From Muribaculaceae bacterium (GTDB lineage: Bacteria > Bacteroidota > Bacteroidia > Bacteroidales > Muribaculaceae): 64,000 bases of DNA. Location of the stretch: assembly GCA_009775375.1 (NCBI GenBank), contig VSPO01000001.1, forward strand, positions 1 through 64,000, in the 5' to 3' direction. The notes beneath the pieces are model-generated. The model made no database searches, was not told the origin of the DNA, and saw only the letters and a list, made by a program, of their open reading frames with translations. Shown here in pieces: positions 1 to 9,400 of this stretch; position 1 is the first letter of the stretch; each line of letters begins with the position of its first letter. A program made the position numbers and the translations under genes.

Positions 1-117
1 CTTCGAAGGGCAATGCGAAGGCCTCAATCTGACGGATGGCAATAGTGAGGTTCCCACGCTTCGTTGTTTTCAGTCTCTTTCCGGGAATCACAGAGACAGT
101 TTTGATATCACTACAAC
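1..117. other. Left-edge sequence, no gene assigned
   Basis: No confident gene lies in the first 117 bases. One + frame is open from base 2 to a TAA near base 163, and one - frame is open from an ATG at base 139 to the left edge. Neither translation resembles a family I recognise, and both overlap the DUF3575 gene start. The stretch may hold the end of an upstream gene or the leader of the fimbrial operon; the window edge prevents a decision. No TAnnTTTG promoter box was seen. Confidence 0.4.
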
Positions 118-744
118 ATGCCAAACAGGATACTTGCATGTCTTACGGATACGTCAAAAATAAAGACAAGGTCTTGGCTTGCGCTTCTTACGATGGCTTG
201 CTTCCCTTTGGGTTCTTATTCTCAGGAAGTCGCTATAAAGTCGAATGTAGTAAGCGACGCACTTCTAAGTCCGAATATCGGGATAGAGTTCGGACTTTCC
301 CCGAAATGGACGCTTGACGTCACGGGACAGCTTAATCTGTGGACTGTCGGCGATGGTCATAAATGGCGGCATTGGGTGCTACAGCCTGAGGCCCGCTATT
401 GGCTCTGCCAGAGTTTTGCGGGACATTTCTTCGGACTTCACGCCTTGGGAGGACAATACAACGTCGGCAACATAGACATGGATTTCAGCTTTCTCGGCAC
501 GGATTTCTCTCAATTAAAGCACAAGCGTTTCGAGGGTTGGGGAATCGGAGCCGGCATCGCATATGGCTACGCCTGGCCTCTTTCCCGTCATTGGAATCTT
601 GAGGCAGAGTTCGGTTTCGGTTGGGTATGGACAAAATCTAATTCATTCCCTTGTGAGGAATGTGGCACTCAAATCGACCATGGAAAAGTGCATAACTACG
701 TCGGCCCCACCAAGGTCGCTATAAATATAGAGTACGTATTCTGA
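118..744 (+). CDS. DUF3575 outer-membrane beta-barrel protein of the fimbrial cluster
   Basis: A 208-aa protein with an N-terminal signal peptide (hydrophobic WLALLTMACFPLG around residues 20-34, ending near SYSQ). After it come alternating beta-strands rich in Trp, Gly and aromatic residues, ending in a strand with terminal Phe (NIEYVF), as expected for an outer-membrane barrel. The pattern (IKSNVVSDA near the mature N-terminus, then GxEFGLSPKWTLD) fits DUF3575, a family usually found first in Bacteroidales fimbrial operons. It lies 25 bp before the DUF3868 gene on the same strand. Its role is unproven; helping fimbrial subunits reach or cross the outer membrane is inference from position. 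The start at 118 is chosen because it gives a complete signal peptide. Confidence 0.8.
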   Translation: MPNRILACLTDTSKIKTRSWLALLTMACFPLGSYSQEVAIKSNVVSDALLSPNIGIEFGLSPKWTLDVTGQLNLWTVGDGHKWRHWVLQPEARYWLCQSFAGHFFGLHALGGQYNVGNIDMDFSFLGTDFSQLKHKRFEGWGIGAGIAYGYAWPLSRHWNLEAEFGFGWVWTKSNSFPCEECGTQIDHGKVHNYVGPTKVAINIEYVF

Positions 745-769
745 CAATAACCGACAAAAGAGCCTGAAT

Positions 770-2203
770 ATGAAATTCCCAAGAATCTTTTTATCTTTAG
801 TTATGTTGGCCGTCGGTTTCATAGCCATTGGTCAGACATTGGAACGCCTTGGAGTAAGAGACATCAAAATCGATAGGCGCGGCAATAATGCCGTGACGCT
901 CGACATGACCGTAAATCCTTCAACAGTAGGACTCGGACGCGACCAGCTGCTGCGCGTCACTCCCGTCCTGAAAAGCGCGAGCGGCAATGATTCGATCACT
1001 CTCCCGGCGTTCATGATTGCCGGACGAAACCAATACTACTACACTCTTCGCGGCGGAAAGGCTGATTGCCCTTTATATAAGGAGGGGGAAAAGCGTGCCG
1101 AAGCATATGTGGCAGAAGTGGCCTGGCAGGATTGGATGGCCGACAGCCATCTCGACTTCTCGGCAGCGACCTCGGCATGTTGCGGAGTGCCGGTCGATAG
1201 GGAGAATCTTCCGGTGGCGGAGCTTGATTATACTGTGCCCTTGCTCGACATCGATTTTCAATATGTGGAGCCTGTGGCGATAGGGGAGAAGACCTTCAAA
1301 CTTGAGGGTCGCGCCTATGTCAATTTCCCTGTCAACCGCACGGAGATTTATCCGGGATATATGAACAATACCGTTGAACTGAAGAAGATTACAAACTCCG
1401 TAGATTCCGTCAGGGATAATCCCGACGCCACAATCCAGGGAATCACGCTGACGGGCTATGCCTCGCCTGAAGGCCCATACGCCAATAACGTCCGTCTCGC
1501 CAAAGGGAGGACGGAGGCTGTGCGCGATTACGTAAGCCGTCTTTACGATTTTCCCGGCGCGGTCTATCATTCATCATCTGTGCCTGAGGATTGGGCGGGA
1601 TTGCGTGAGGCCGTTGTCAAATCTACGCTCGACAATCGCGAGGCAATCATCACTTTTATCGACTCCGATTATTCTATCGAGAAGCGCAATGACCGGCTTC
1701 GTCAGCTCTTCCCGACAGATTATGCATGGCTTCTTAAGAATATATATCCGGGTCTTCGCCATACGGACTATCTGATTAAATACACTGTGCGCAGTTATGC
1801 CGACGTGGAGGAGATAAAGAGGGTCATGAAGTCGCGTCCGCAGAATCTCAGCCTCAACGAGCTTTATCTCGTTGCAAACTCTTATCCTGTTGGGAGCAAG
1901 GAATACAATGAAGTGTTCGACGTGGCCGTTCGTCTGTTTCCGGATGAGCCTGTGGCCAATCTTAATGCAGCCAACGCGGCGATGAGCCGTGGCGACATGG
2001 AGAGTGCGGAGAGATTCCTCGACAAAGCGGGCAGCGGGCCGGACGCCGACTCTGCACGAGGCGTATTCCACGCTAAAAGGAAAGACTACGCCAAAGCCCT
2101 TGAATATTTCGGGAAGAGCGACTCCGACAAAGCCCGACTTGCATCCGAAAAGACGCAAGCCATAATCAATCACAAGGGAGGGATAAGGTATTTGACGAAA
2201 TAA
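770..2203 (+). CDS. DUF3868 protein with OmpA-like domain, fimbrial cluster
   Basis: A 477-aa exported protein with a signal peptide over residues 1-21. The N-terminal part (about 22-130) matches the DUF3868 pattern of proteins that accompany FimA/Mfa1-type fimbrillins. A central OmpA-like segment carries TLTGYASPEGPY (about 227-237) and NNVRLAKGRTEAVRDYV (about 239-255), the usual peptidoglycan-binding core. The C-terminal 120 residues are helical and TPR-like, with Ala- and Leu-rich repeats from about 355. It may anchor the assembly machinery to the cell wall (inference). It sits between the DUF3575 gene (25 bp) and the major fimbrillin gene (85 bp). The domain order is complete and there is no sign of damage. 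Confidence 0.82.
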   Translation: MKFPRIFLSLVMLAVGFIAIGQTLERLGVRDIKIDRRGNNAVTLDMTVNPSTVGLGRDQLLRVTPVLKSASGNDSITLPAFMIAGRNQYYYTLRGGKADCPLYKEGEKRAEAYVAEVAWQDWMADSHLDFSAATSACCGVPVDRENLPVAELDYTVPLLDIDFQYVEPVAIGEKTFKLEGRAYVNFPVNRTEIYPGYMNNTVELKKITNSVDSVRDNPDATIQGITLTGYASPEGPYANNVRLAKGRTEAVRDYVSRLYDFPGAVYHSSSVPEDWAGLREAVVKSTLDNREAIITFIDSDYSIEKRNDRLRQLFPTDYAWLLKNIYPGLRHTDYLIKYTVRSYADVEEIKRVMKSRPQNLSLNELYLVANSYPVGSKEYNEVFDVAVRLFPDEPVANLNAANAAMSRGDMESAERFLDKAGSGPDADSARGVFHAKRKDYAKALEYFGKSDSDKARLASEKTQAIINHKGGIRYLTK

Positions 2204-2219
2204 CCCCCGGCATGGATAG

Positions 2220-2288
2220 CATACGATAGGTTATCAACATAGCAACATATCAACAAACAATATCAACAATTCTTAAACAACAATCAAG
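2220..2288 (+). promoter_or_regulatory. CA-rich leader of the major fimbrillin gene
   Basis: The short gap before the fimbrillin ATG is rich in A and C and repeats the motif (A)TCAACA or GCAACA four times between about 2232 and 2270. It has almost no ability to pair with itself. Unstructured A-rich leaders favour translation in Bacteroidetes, which lack strong Shine-Dalgarno use. A role in high expression of the shaft subunit is inference. Confidence 0.35.
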
Positions 2289-4034
2289 ATGCAGAAATTC
2301 AGTATTTATCTTTCATGCGCGCTTGCCATGGGATTGGGGTCATGCAGTTCAGACAACATTCCCGACAACAAGATTCCGCAGGCAGACGAAGGCAACATCT
2401 ATGCTTCGCTGTCGCTTTCCTTCAGCGGAGGGACTCGAGGAGAAACGAGAAGCCAGACCGAAAATCCCGGCGACAATCCCGCACAGTCGACCGATGGCTT
2501 TGAAATCGGCAAAGACCGTGAGAACAATGTGCAGTCAGTGCTTGTGATTCTCGCGTCTAAAGCTGATGACGGAACATACTCATATATCACTGATTCCGGC
2601 ATATGCAAGGCATATGAAGCCACTGCCGGCACAGGGGATGCAAAGAATCCGGTGTATCGTCTTAAGTTCAACACTACGGCACTGACCCCTCATGCCGGAA
2701 AGAATGTCCATTTGTTCGCATATTGCAATCCGCGTGCCGATCTGGTTGAAGGGATTGACAAAAGATGGAACATTGATCTTACAAGGACAATCGCAGACGA
2801 AGACAAATCCGAGATATGGGCAGACAACAACTTCCTTATGACCAACGCTTCTGTTAGCGTGAAGACTTTGCCTTCCGAAACAGACATGAATACTGTCTAC
2901 AATAAGCCTCAGAATCCGTTTGATCTTGGAAAGGTGCAAGTGGAGAGAGTATCAGCACGTTTTGATTTCGCGGGAATGACCGTGAAAGGAACGGATGGCA
3001 GAGATCTTGCCCCTAACACGTATCCGATATATGAGTATATCGGGGAGAGCGACGGAACGCAAAGCCAGAACTTGCAGGGTTACGTGGAGATAGATGGACT
3101 TTCCCTTTTCAACGAAGCTAAGACGTTCTACTATATCCCACGCGTGGCAGAGAATACAGGAACCGGTCAGGAAGCAGAGCCTGATATGACAAAGGTTGAG
3201 ATCCTCGGCAAAGAGACTCCAGACAACTGGGTGATTTCTCCTGCACTCACCGCAGGCCCTGCAGATTATTTCTATAATCTACAGTCAAAGCCGTTGCCGA
3301 GTTCGTTCACATACACGCCGGTATCCACGATTTTGGGCAATGATGAAGACGAGAACAAAGACTGGAATTCTGATAATTCGAAAGCCGACTACCATATTTG
3401 GCGCTATACCACGGAGAACACCCTTGCCGGAGTCAACAAAACTTTCCAGAGACATGGAAGCACCACGGGAGTCCTTTTTAGAGCAAAGATCAGTGCGGTT
3501 GCCGGATCGGATCTTGATAAAGCGATAACTGCCAAAGAACCGGTGTATGCTTTCAACGGCATTATGTACGGTAGCCAGGCTCAATTGATAGACTATATCA
3601 GCAAGAATCCACGTTCCGACGTGTCTGTTGCTCTCCAGAATGGGGCGCAGGTCAAGATAGATTTGATAACGAACGACACGGCAGACAAGATAAAGAGTTA
3701 TCTTTCGAATAATGACAATGTGAAGAATTTCTTATCGAAAAGCTCAGATGACTTCAATCGTTATGCACATGACGGGAATGGCAACTACTACGTCTATTAT
3801 TACTATTTCAACCGTCATAACGACAACGGCAATAACACACAGATGGGACCTATGGAGTTTGCTACCGTGCGCAACAACGTCTACAAACTTCGTATCAAAA
3901 ACATCTATCAGTGGGGTAACCCCGGAGACAAGCCGACAGATCCCGATAATCCTGATGAGAGTCCGGAAGTATATTTCCGTCTGGAAGTTGAAGTCCTTCC
4001 TTGGGTAGTGCGTCTTAACGACATCGAATTCTAA
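2289..4034 (+). CDS. Mfa1-family major fimbrial subunit (lipoprotein precursor)
   Basis: A 581-aa fimbrillin precursor, probably the shaft subunit of a type V fimbria. The signal peptide ends in a lipobox L16-G-S-C19, so the precursor is lipidated and carried to the outer membrane. Type V subunits are then trimmed after an Arg by a surface protease; Arg-containing sites near residues 53-59 (GGTRGETRS) could serve. The C-terminus (RLEVEVLPWVVRLNDIEF) has the LEV.V.PW..R.N.I.F ending typical of Mfa1-type proteins, the strand used for donor-strand polymerisation. It follows the DUF3575 and DUF3868 genes, as expected for a major subunit, and a terminator-like hairpin separates it from the minor subunit genes. 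Its size fits the larger Mfa1-like group. Confidence 0.85.
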   Translation: MQKFSIYLSCALAMGLGSCSSDNIPDNKIPQADEGNIYASLSLSFSGGTRGETRSQTENPGDNPAQSTDGFEIGKDRENNVQSVLVILASKADDGTYSYITDSGICKAYEATAGTGDAKNPVYRLKFNTTALTPHAGKNVHLFAYCNPRADLVEGIDKRWNIDLTRTIADEDKSEIWADNNFLMTNASVSVKTLPSETDMNTVYNKPQNPFDLGKVQVERVSARFDFAGMTVKGTDGRDLAPNTYPIYEYIGESDGTQSQNLQGYVEIDGLSLFNEAKTFYYIPRVAENTGTGQEAEPDMTKVEILGKETPDNWVISPALTAGPADYFYNLQSKPLPSSFTYTPVSTILGNDEDENKDWNSDNSKADYHIWRYTTENTLAGVNKTFQRHGSTTGVLFRAKISAVAGSDLDKAITAKEPVYAFNGIMYGSQAQLIDYISKNPRSDVSVALQNGAQVKIDLITNDTADKIKSYLSNNDNVKNFLSKSSDDFNRYAHDGNGNYYVYYYYFNRHNDNGNNTQMGPMEFATVRNNVYKLRIKNIYQWGNPGDKPTDPDNPDESPEVYFRLEVEVLPWVVRLNDIEF

Positions 4035-4057
4035 ATCAAAAGTTGCAAACATTTACA

Positions 4058-4123
4058 AAAGGGGGGAGGCCGAGCGTTGCCTTCTCTGCTTGGTGAGTCT
4101 TGAGCACGACGACCTCCCCCTTT
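4058..4123 (+). terminator. Terminator-like hairpin after the major fimbrillin gene
   Basis: AAAGGGGGGAGG at 4058-4069 pairs with CCTCCCCCTTT at 4113-4123 with one unpaired G, leaving a loop of about 43 nt. The right arm runs into CTTTATA. It begins 23 bp after the fimbrillin stop and ends 36 bp before the next start, so it probably acts as a partial terminator inside the operon. Confidence 0.6.
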
Positions 4124-4159
4124 CTTTATATCCCTAACAGTCAATCCGACATCTGAATA

Positions 4160-5188
4160 ATGAAGATCATGAGCCACAAGTATATATTTAGGTCAGCCAT
4201 CATGGCTCTCACCATTTTTTCTGCGGCCGCAATTTCCTCGGGTTGCGACAGACTGGAGGAAAACCTGCCGGAATGCGAGCAGGGGCTCCGTCTTCGTTTC
4301 ACTTACACCTGGAACATGGAGTTTGCCAACGCTTTCCCATCGCAGGTGGATTGCCTGACGCTTTACGTATATGATTCTGACGGAAGCCTCGTCGAGACGA
4401 GAAACGAATCGACGGAGGCATTGTCTGATGAATCTTATCGCATGGAGATAGATCTTCCCGACGGGGATTACACCCTTGTGGCGTATGGCGGGATGAATTG
4501 TCAGGAAACGTCGTTTGAACACAATCCAGCGCCTACAGCCGGGTCGCTCCTATCGACATTGACTACGGAACTCAAGCCCGGGCTACTGACAGCTCCCGAG
4601 GGCAGACGGCTTCACAATTTATTTTATGGGCGCAAGGAGGTGAAAGTCGTCACTAAGACCAACCAATACGTGGAGGAAACAATCGACATGATGCGCGACA
4701 CCAACAATCTTCGCGTCATGCTTCAGCACGTTGACGGCACGCCTGTCGACGATAAAGACTTCAAATTTATAGTGAAAGACAACAACACCGCGATGGCGTG
4801 GGACAATTCCTTGCTGCCAACTCCGGAAGTTGAATATTACCCTTGGGCACGCGGAACGCTGCCTGTCGGCGTGAATCCGGGTCAGGATGGGGCAGACGTC
4901 ACAATGGCATATGCCGAGTTTAGCCTTTGCAGGCTGGTGGATGGCAACAGCCCACAGTTGCTTATAACAAAGGTTGACAACGATGATATCGTAATCGATC
5001 TTCCTCTTTTGAATTATCTGGTCGCTTCCAAGAGCGAACAATATAATAAGATGCCCGATCAGGAATATCTCGACCGCCAACATGATTGGAACATGACCTT
5101 CTTCCTTGATTCCGGTCTGCGTTGGGTCTATGTAGAGATAAAGGTGCTTGATTGGGTTGTCAGGATTAACAACAATATTGAATTGTAA
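4160..5188 (+). CDS. FimB/Mfa2-family fimbrial anchor lipoprotein
   Basis: A 342-aa lipoprotein with an N-terminal hydrophobic segment and a lipobox ending at C29 (SSGC). The mature part begins with LRLRFTYTWN and then LTLYVYDSDG, the two-strand start of Mfa2/FimB-type minor subunits. It ends in VEIKVLDWVVRINNNIEL, close to the terminal pattern of the major subunit. Mfa2-type proteins stay lipid-anchored and hold the base of the fimbria on the outer membrane while limiting its length (family knowledge). An alternative start at 4169 (MSHKYIF) would also keep the signal peptide. It is followed after 3 bp by another minor subunit gene, so the two are probably co-translated. Confidence 0.8.
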   Translation: MKIMSHKYIFRSAIMALTIFSAAAISSGCDRLEENLPECEQGLRLRFTYTWNMEFANAFPSQVDCLTLYVYDSDGSLVETRNESTEALSDESYRMEIDLPDGDYTLVAYGGMNCQETSFEHNPAPTAGSLLSTLTTELKPGLLTAPEGRRLHNLFYGRKEVKVVTKTNQYVEETIDMMRDTNNLRVMLQHVDGTPVDDKDFKFIVKDNNTAMAWDNSLLPTPEVEYYPWARGTLPVGVNPGQDGADVTMAYAEFSLCRLVDGNSPQLLITKVDNDDIVIDLPLLNYLVASKSEQYNKMPDQEYLDRQHDWNMTFFLDSGLRWVYVEIKVLDWVVRINNNIEL

Positions 5189-5191
5189 GCT

Positions 5192-6340
5192 ATGAGGTGG
5201 TTTCTATGCAGCATCATCGCCATGCTTTCGGCCTTTACGTTTGCCGGGTGTGGGGAGACGAACGACCCGGTCTCGCCGAAGAGGCCGATGCAGACCACTA
5301 TATGTCTTAATATAGGTTTGCTCGACATCCCTTCAGGCACCAGGACTGATGCTTACAGTTTTGAGGCTCCGGCCAATGATTATGAGAAGGTGCATACGCT
5401 TCGCGTCATTATCGTCAGGCCCGATGGGACGGTGGAGCACAACCGTTTTCTGAGCTACGATACTCCCATTGAGAGGACGAGCCAGACCTTTAAGGTCATA
5501 GGGATGGAGAAGAAGAAAATCTATCTCTTTGCCAATGAGCTGACCGACAGCAAGGAATGGAATGGCTATGGTTATTATGATTATTCAGAGATAAAAAAAG
5601 GTGAGAAGTTCCCGGCAGCTGAGATGGATTCTTTGAAACTGATGTCAACGCGAATGGATGATAATGTATTGTTCGACAATACAGGGGATTCCAAAATCTG
5701 GATACCGATAAACGAGCAATATGAGTATGAACTGACGTCAGATCAGCCCGGCACGCCGGAGAATCCATCCGAGACATTCTCCTGTTTCATCACCCGTGCC
5801 GCCGTGAAATTTTCGTTTGAGATAGCCCAATCAGACGGTGGTTCAGAGGGATATGAGGTCACCGAGATTACGGTCAACAACGGAGGTTTTCAGGAATATC
5901 TGCTCCCGTGCAACACGATTTACAATCCCGGCAAATACATTGTAAGCACAGACCCTTTGGGAGGCAGGATGATAGAGTCTTTCAGCCTGCCGTTGGGTGC
6001 CGTAGCTGAAGGGATGAGATATGTGTTCCATCCAACCGGATTCGGTGTAGGTTCCGTGAACGACATTTCCAGAAGTTCCAATTATTCCCCTGCCTACTAT
6101 TTCGCGGAAAGCAAGCCGTGGGGTGATGGCTATACGGTAAAGTTGAAAGTGAAATGGGATGGAGACAGTAAAGAGCAGATATTGGGACCCGCAAAGCTGC
6201 CGAATCTTCCGTCGTGTCCGAGAAACACCCACGTCAGGATTCGATTCAGCTTCAAGGACATTCTGGAATGTAAGGTGGATGTCCTTCCATACACGGGGGT
6301 ATATCTTGACCCGGGATTCGGAATAATTCCATCAAACTGA
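5192..6340 (+). CDS. Fimbrillin-like minor subunit (Mfa-type lipoprotein)
   Basis: A 382-aa lipoprotein precursor with lipobox F-A-G-C20. The mature region opens with TTICLNIGLLDIPSGTRTDA, a beta-strand followed by an Arg site like those cut in type V subunits. A segment of the form HTLRVIIVRPDGTVEHNRF then follows, the conserved L.V.I....G.V..N strand pair of fimbrillin N-terminal domains. A weak C-terminal strand (HVRIRFSFKDILECKVDVLPY) closes it. It lies 3 bp after the anchor gene and 61 bp before the DUF4906 gene. It is probably an accessory or tip-proximal subunit; the exact position in the fibre cannot be read from sequence. Confidence 0.7.
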   Translation: MRWFLCSIIAMLSAFTFAGCGETNDPVSPKRPMQTTICLNIGLLDIPSGTRTDAYSFEAPANDYEKVHTLRVIIVRPDGTVEHNRFLSYDTPIERTSQTFKVIGMEKKKIYLFANELTDSKEWNGYGYYDYSEIKKGEKFPAAEMDSLKLMSTRMDDNVLFDNTGDSKIWIPINEQYEYELTSDQPGTPENPSETFSCFITRAAVKFSFEIAQSDGGSEGYEVTEITVNNGGFQEYLLPCNTIYNPGKYIVSTDPLGGRMIESFSLPLGAVAEGMRYVFHPTGFGVGSVNDISRSSNYSPAYYFAESKPWGDGYTVKLKVKWDGDSKEQILGPAKLPNLPSCPRNTHVRIRFSFKDILECKVDVLPYTGVYLDPGFGIIPSN

Positions 6341-6370
6341 ATTATTAGCATTGTTTTAGATAAATCCATA

Positions 6371-6389
6371 TTATGATTGTGGATCATAA
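6371..6389 (+). promoter_or_regulatory. Small hairpin before the DUF4906 gene
   Basis: TTATGAT (6371-6377) and ATCATAA (6383-6389) form a 7-bp perfect stem with a 5-nt loop, 12 bp before the ATG at 6402. It could affect translation of the last gene of the operon. The evidence is structural only. Confidence 0.3.
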
Positions 6390-6401
6390 ATTTAGATTGA
6401 G

Positions 6402-9400
6402 ATGATACTTTCTTATAGAAATATATACAGAATTCTTGCTGTGTTCGTAGTGTCGGTGTGTGCAGTCTCGTGCGTGCCGGATTCATACGAGCTTGATACA
6501 TTTGAAGATGGAGAGACGGATGTTGAGGCAGAAGTGGTGTTCAGCCCTATTACAGATGCTCTTTCCCATACTCGGGCACCCGGCGATGCCATAAAAAGAG
6601 TAGAATCATTGTGTGTGCTCATTTATGACAAGAATAAGAATTTTGTTAAAGCTGAGATGGTTTCCCAAGAAAATATCAATCAAGAAGGAAATAAGGATAC
6701 AGCATCCGATGCCGTCGGAGAAGGGGAGCATCAAGCAGAGACAACCACTCCCCGAGCAGAATTCATACTCAGAGAAATAGATAATGGTAATTATTATATC
6801 TATGCTGTGGCCAATATGGGAAATGTGGCTGAGAAGGTAAATGGAAAACCCAGATATGATGTATCCACTCCGGAGAAACTAAAGGAAATTATGCTTAAAT
6901 GGGATTCAGGAAATGTGGAGAAAAATAATCAGATGTTTGGATATTTCACCATGTCGGACGCTAACAGAAGCGCAGGATTCGAAGCTCCGATGCTGACTAT
7001 AAAGCCCGGAAGAAACCGGATACATGCGTGGGTGAAACGTGCAGCGTCTAAAGTCACCGTGGCGATTGATGGCTCGGGTTTGAATGAAGGAGTTGAAGTG
7101 TATGTGAAGTCCATTCAGATAAAAGATATACCTTCGATCTGTTGGCTCGGAAAAGATAACACCCCTGCGAACACTAATCTTATAGCAGATGGAGAAAAGT
7201 TTGTGATGCAGGATGGAGAACATACCGATAAGGCAGGTAATTCTCCGATGGTCAGTAAAAGCCAACCATTCTTTTATCCCGGAATGAAACAAGAGGCAGC
7301 AAATCTTGATGGCGCACATACAGAGACTCAGCAGGCTTTGTTTTTTTATGAGAATATGCAGGGCATAGGGCAAAGTAAAAAGCAGACGTGGACTCCCGGT
7401 CAGACAACGCCACAATTCCCGAATGGCAACGATCCGCTTGACAAAGGATTTAAAGACAACAAGCGGAATGGCACGTATGTGGAAGTGATTGGCTACTATA
7501 AAGGCTCAAAAGACGGCAAAGCTTCAGATGGCCCCATAATCTATCGGTTTATGCTTGGGAAGGATGTCGACACGAATTACGATGCCCAGAGGAACTATCA
7601 CTATAAATTGACTCTCAAGCTGCTCGGAAATGCCAACGACACGGACTGGCACATAGTCTATGATCCGGAGCCGGATGTCATAATCCCCAATCCCTACTAT
7701 ATCTCATATCTTTACGACCAAAGCATGAATCTCCCATTGAAGATTATGGGAAAGAGAATAATATCCCTCAGGGCAGACATCATAGAAAATGGCTGGCATG
7801 CAATCAACGCCACGAACGAGACCCCTTCGGTCTATTGGAGTGGGGTGCCCAATGATGAAGGGGTATGGAATGGATTCCTATCATTGAGAAAGACTATTCA
7901 TGCCCGCTTCGGAACAGTGGCAGAAGGATTTGAAGGAAAATTTGCAAAAACGTATACGTATAATAAGACATATTGGAGTGATAATAAGCGAGGTTACAGA
8001 GAATACCAGGATTTATCAGTAGGCACACATAATACTGAGGATGCGGGTGAGTATACAGTCTCGACGAACGGTGCCGGAGAGTGGACAGTCTCAATCCCAT
8101 TGTATACGAGGGCGGCTGTAATGGTGGAGCAGACTGGTTACACTGGAAATAATCCATATGTGGCATACCGGCGCGAAGCCAAGGTAAAGATTACCGCGAA
8201 AATAGAGGATTTCAATGGAAATGAGCAGGAAATAATATGTGGAACTGAATCGAGTGCCAAAAACAAACCGGTGACGATTTATCAGATGCGAAGGGTTGTA
8301 AATCCCAAAGGTATATGGCGTCCCGGTAATTCCGCAAAGCCTTTTCATGTGAAAATGATGGTACAGGAGGGTGAGAATAATCCGAATTTCACTCATCTAA
8401 AGTCAGATGGACCTTGGCTTGCCGTCATAAAAAAAGGAGCGGATTGGTTTGATCTCGTGCCGACGGATGGAAAGTCGCAGAAGAATCCCGATGGAACGAT
8501 TTCGGGGGTCGGAGATATGTATGATGAGAATAACAATGGGCGAGAAGTGGATTTCACGTTTAAACCCAAGGGCACTACTTCCACGCCACGTGGAGGACTC
8601 ATAAAGATTTATTATAACAATTATAGTTGCATACATATCATTTTCGTACGGCAGGGTTATGAGCCGGTGTCATTTTATTCCTCAAATGTGAAATGGCATT
8701 CATTCAACCTTAAGACAGCATCGGAGGAAGTGGTAGATCCGCTGTTGGAGGGCTCTTATTTCAGAAGATACAATTCTGAACTACCAATAGATGCAACAAA
8801 CAATAAGAGCACAATGTATGGTTGGAATGAAGCCGCAAAAGCCATCGTATGGAACAATAATGCAAATCATGCTTTTAAAATAGCTGGAAAGAGTGAGACT
8901 AAGTTGTGGAAAAATATTACAACGACATCTACATCTTGGCCTGAATTCAAGATTAACGGCAAAGTTTGCAGATTGGCAAAACCTATGGATGTGCAAGAGA
9001 TAATCAATAATGAAAACACAATTTATGGCTATGGAGTGCTGTATACGGATGAGTCAGAGTATACGGTGGAAGATGTTGCTCACGCATATGGAGCACGAGA
9101 AGGGGATATTGCCAATAAGGGCATGAGAGGGGTATTCGTTTGTGATTCTGTAAGCGGGACACAGATTTTCTTGCCAATAAGTGCTACCGGTTATGGCAGA
9201 TTTAAGCAGAAAGCCATGCAGGAGAGGTACAACCGACAAAAGAAGGACTATGAGGGCGTAAATCAGTATGCAAATCGTTGGGCTCCTATGTCGAATGTGA
9301 CTGAGATAAAGGATGAGAATGATGGCACTTATGGGGCATCATATAAGCCTCTTCTTTGGGATATATACCGAAAACCCGGTGCTTTATATTGGATTTGCAA

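Noticed and set aside
1..163. Open frames at the left edge on both strands
   Set aside because: Both overlap the start of the DUF3575 gene and show no recognisable family; the edge prevents a decision.
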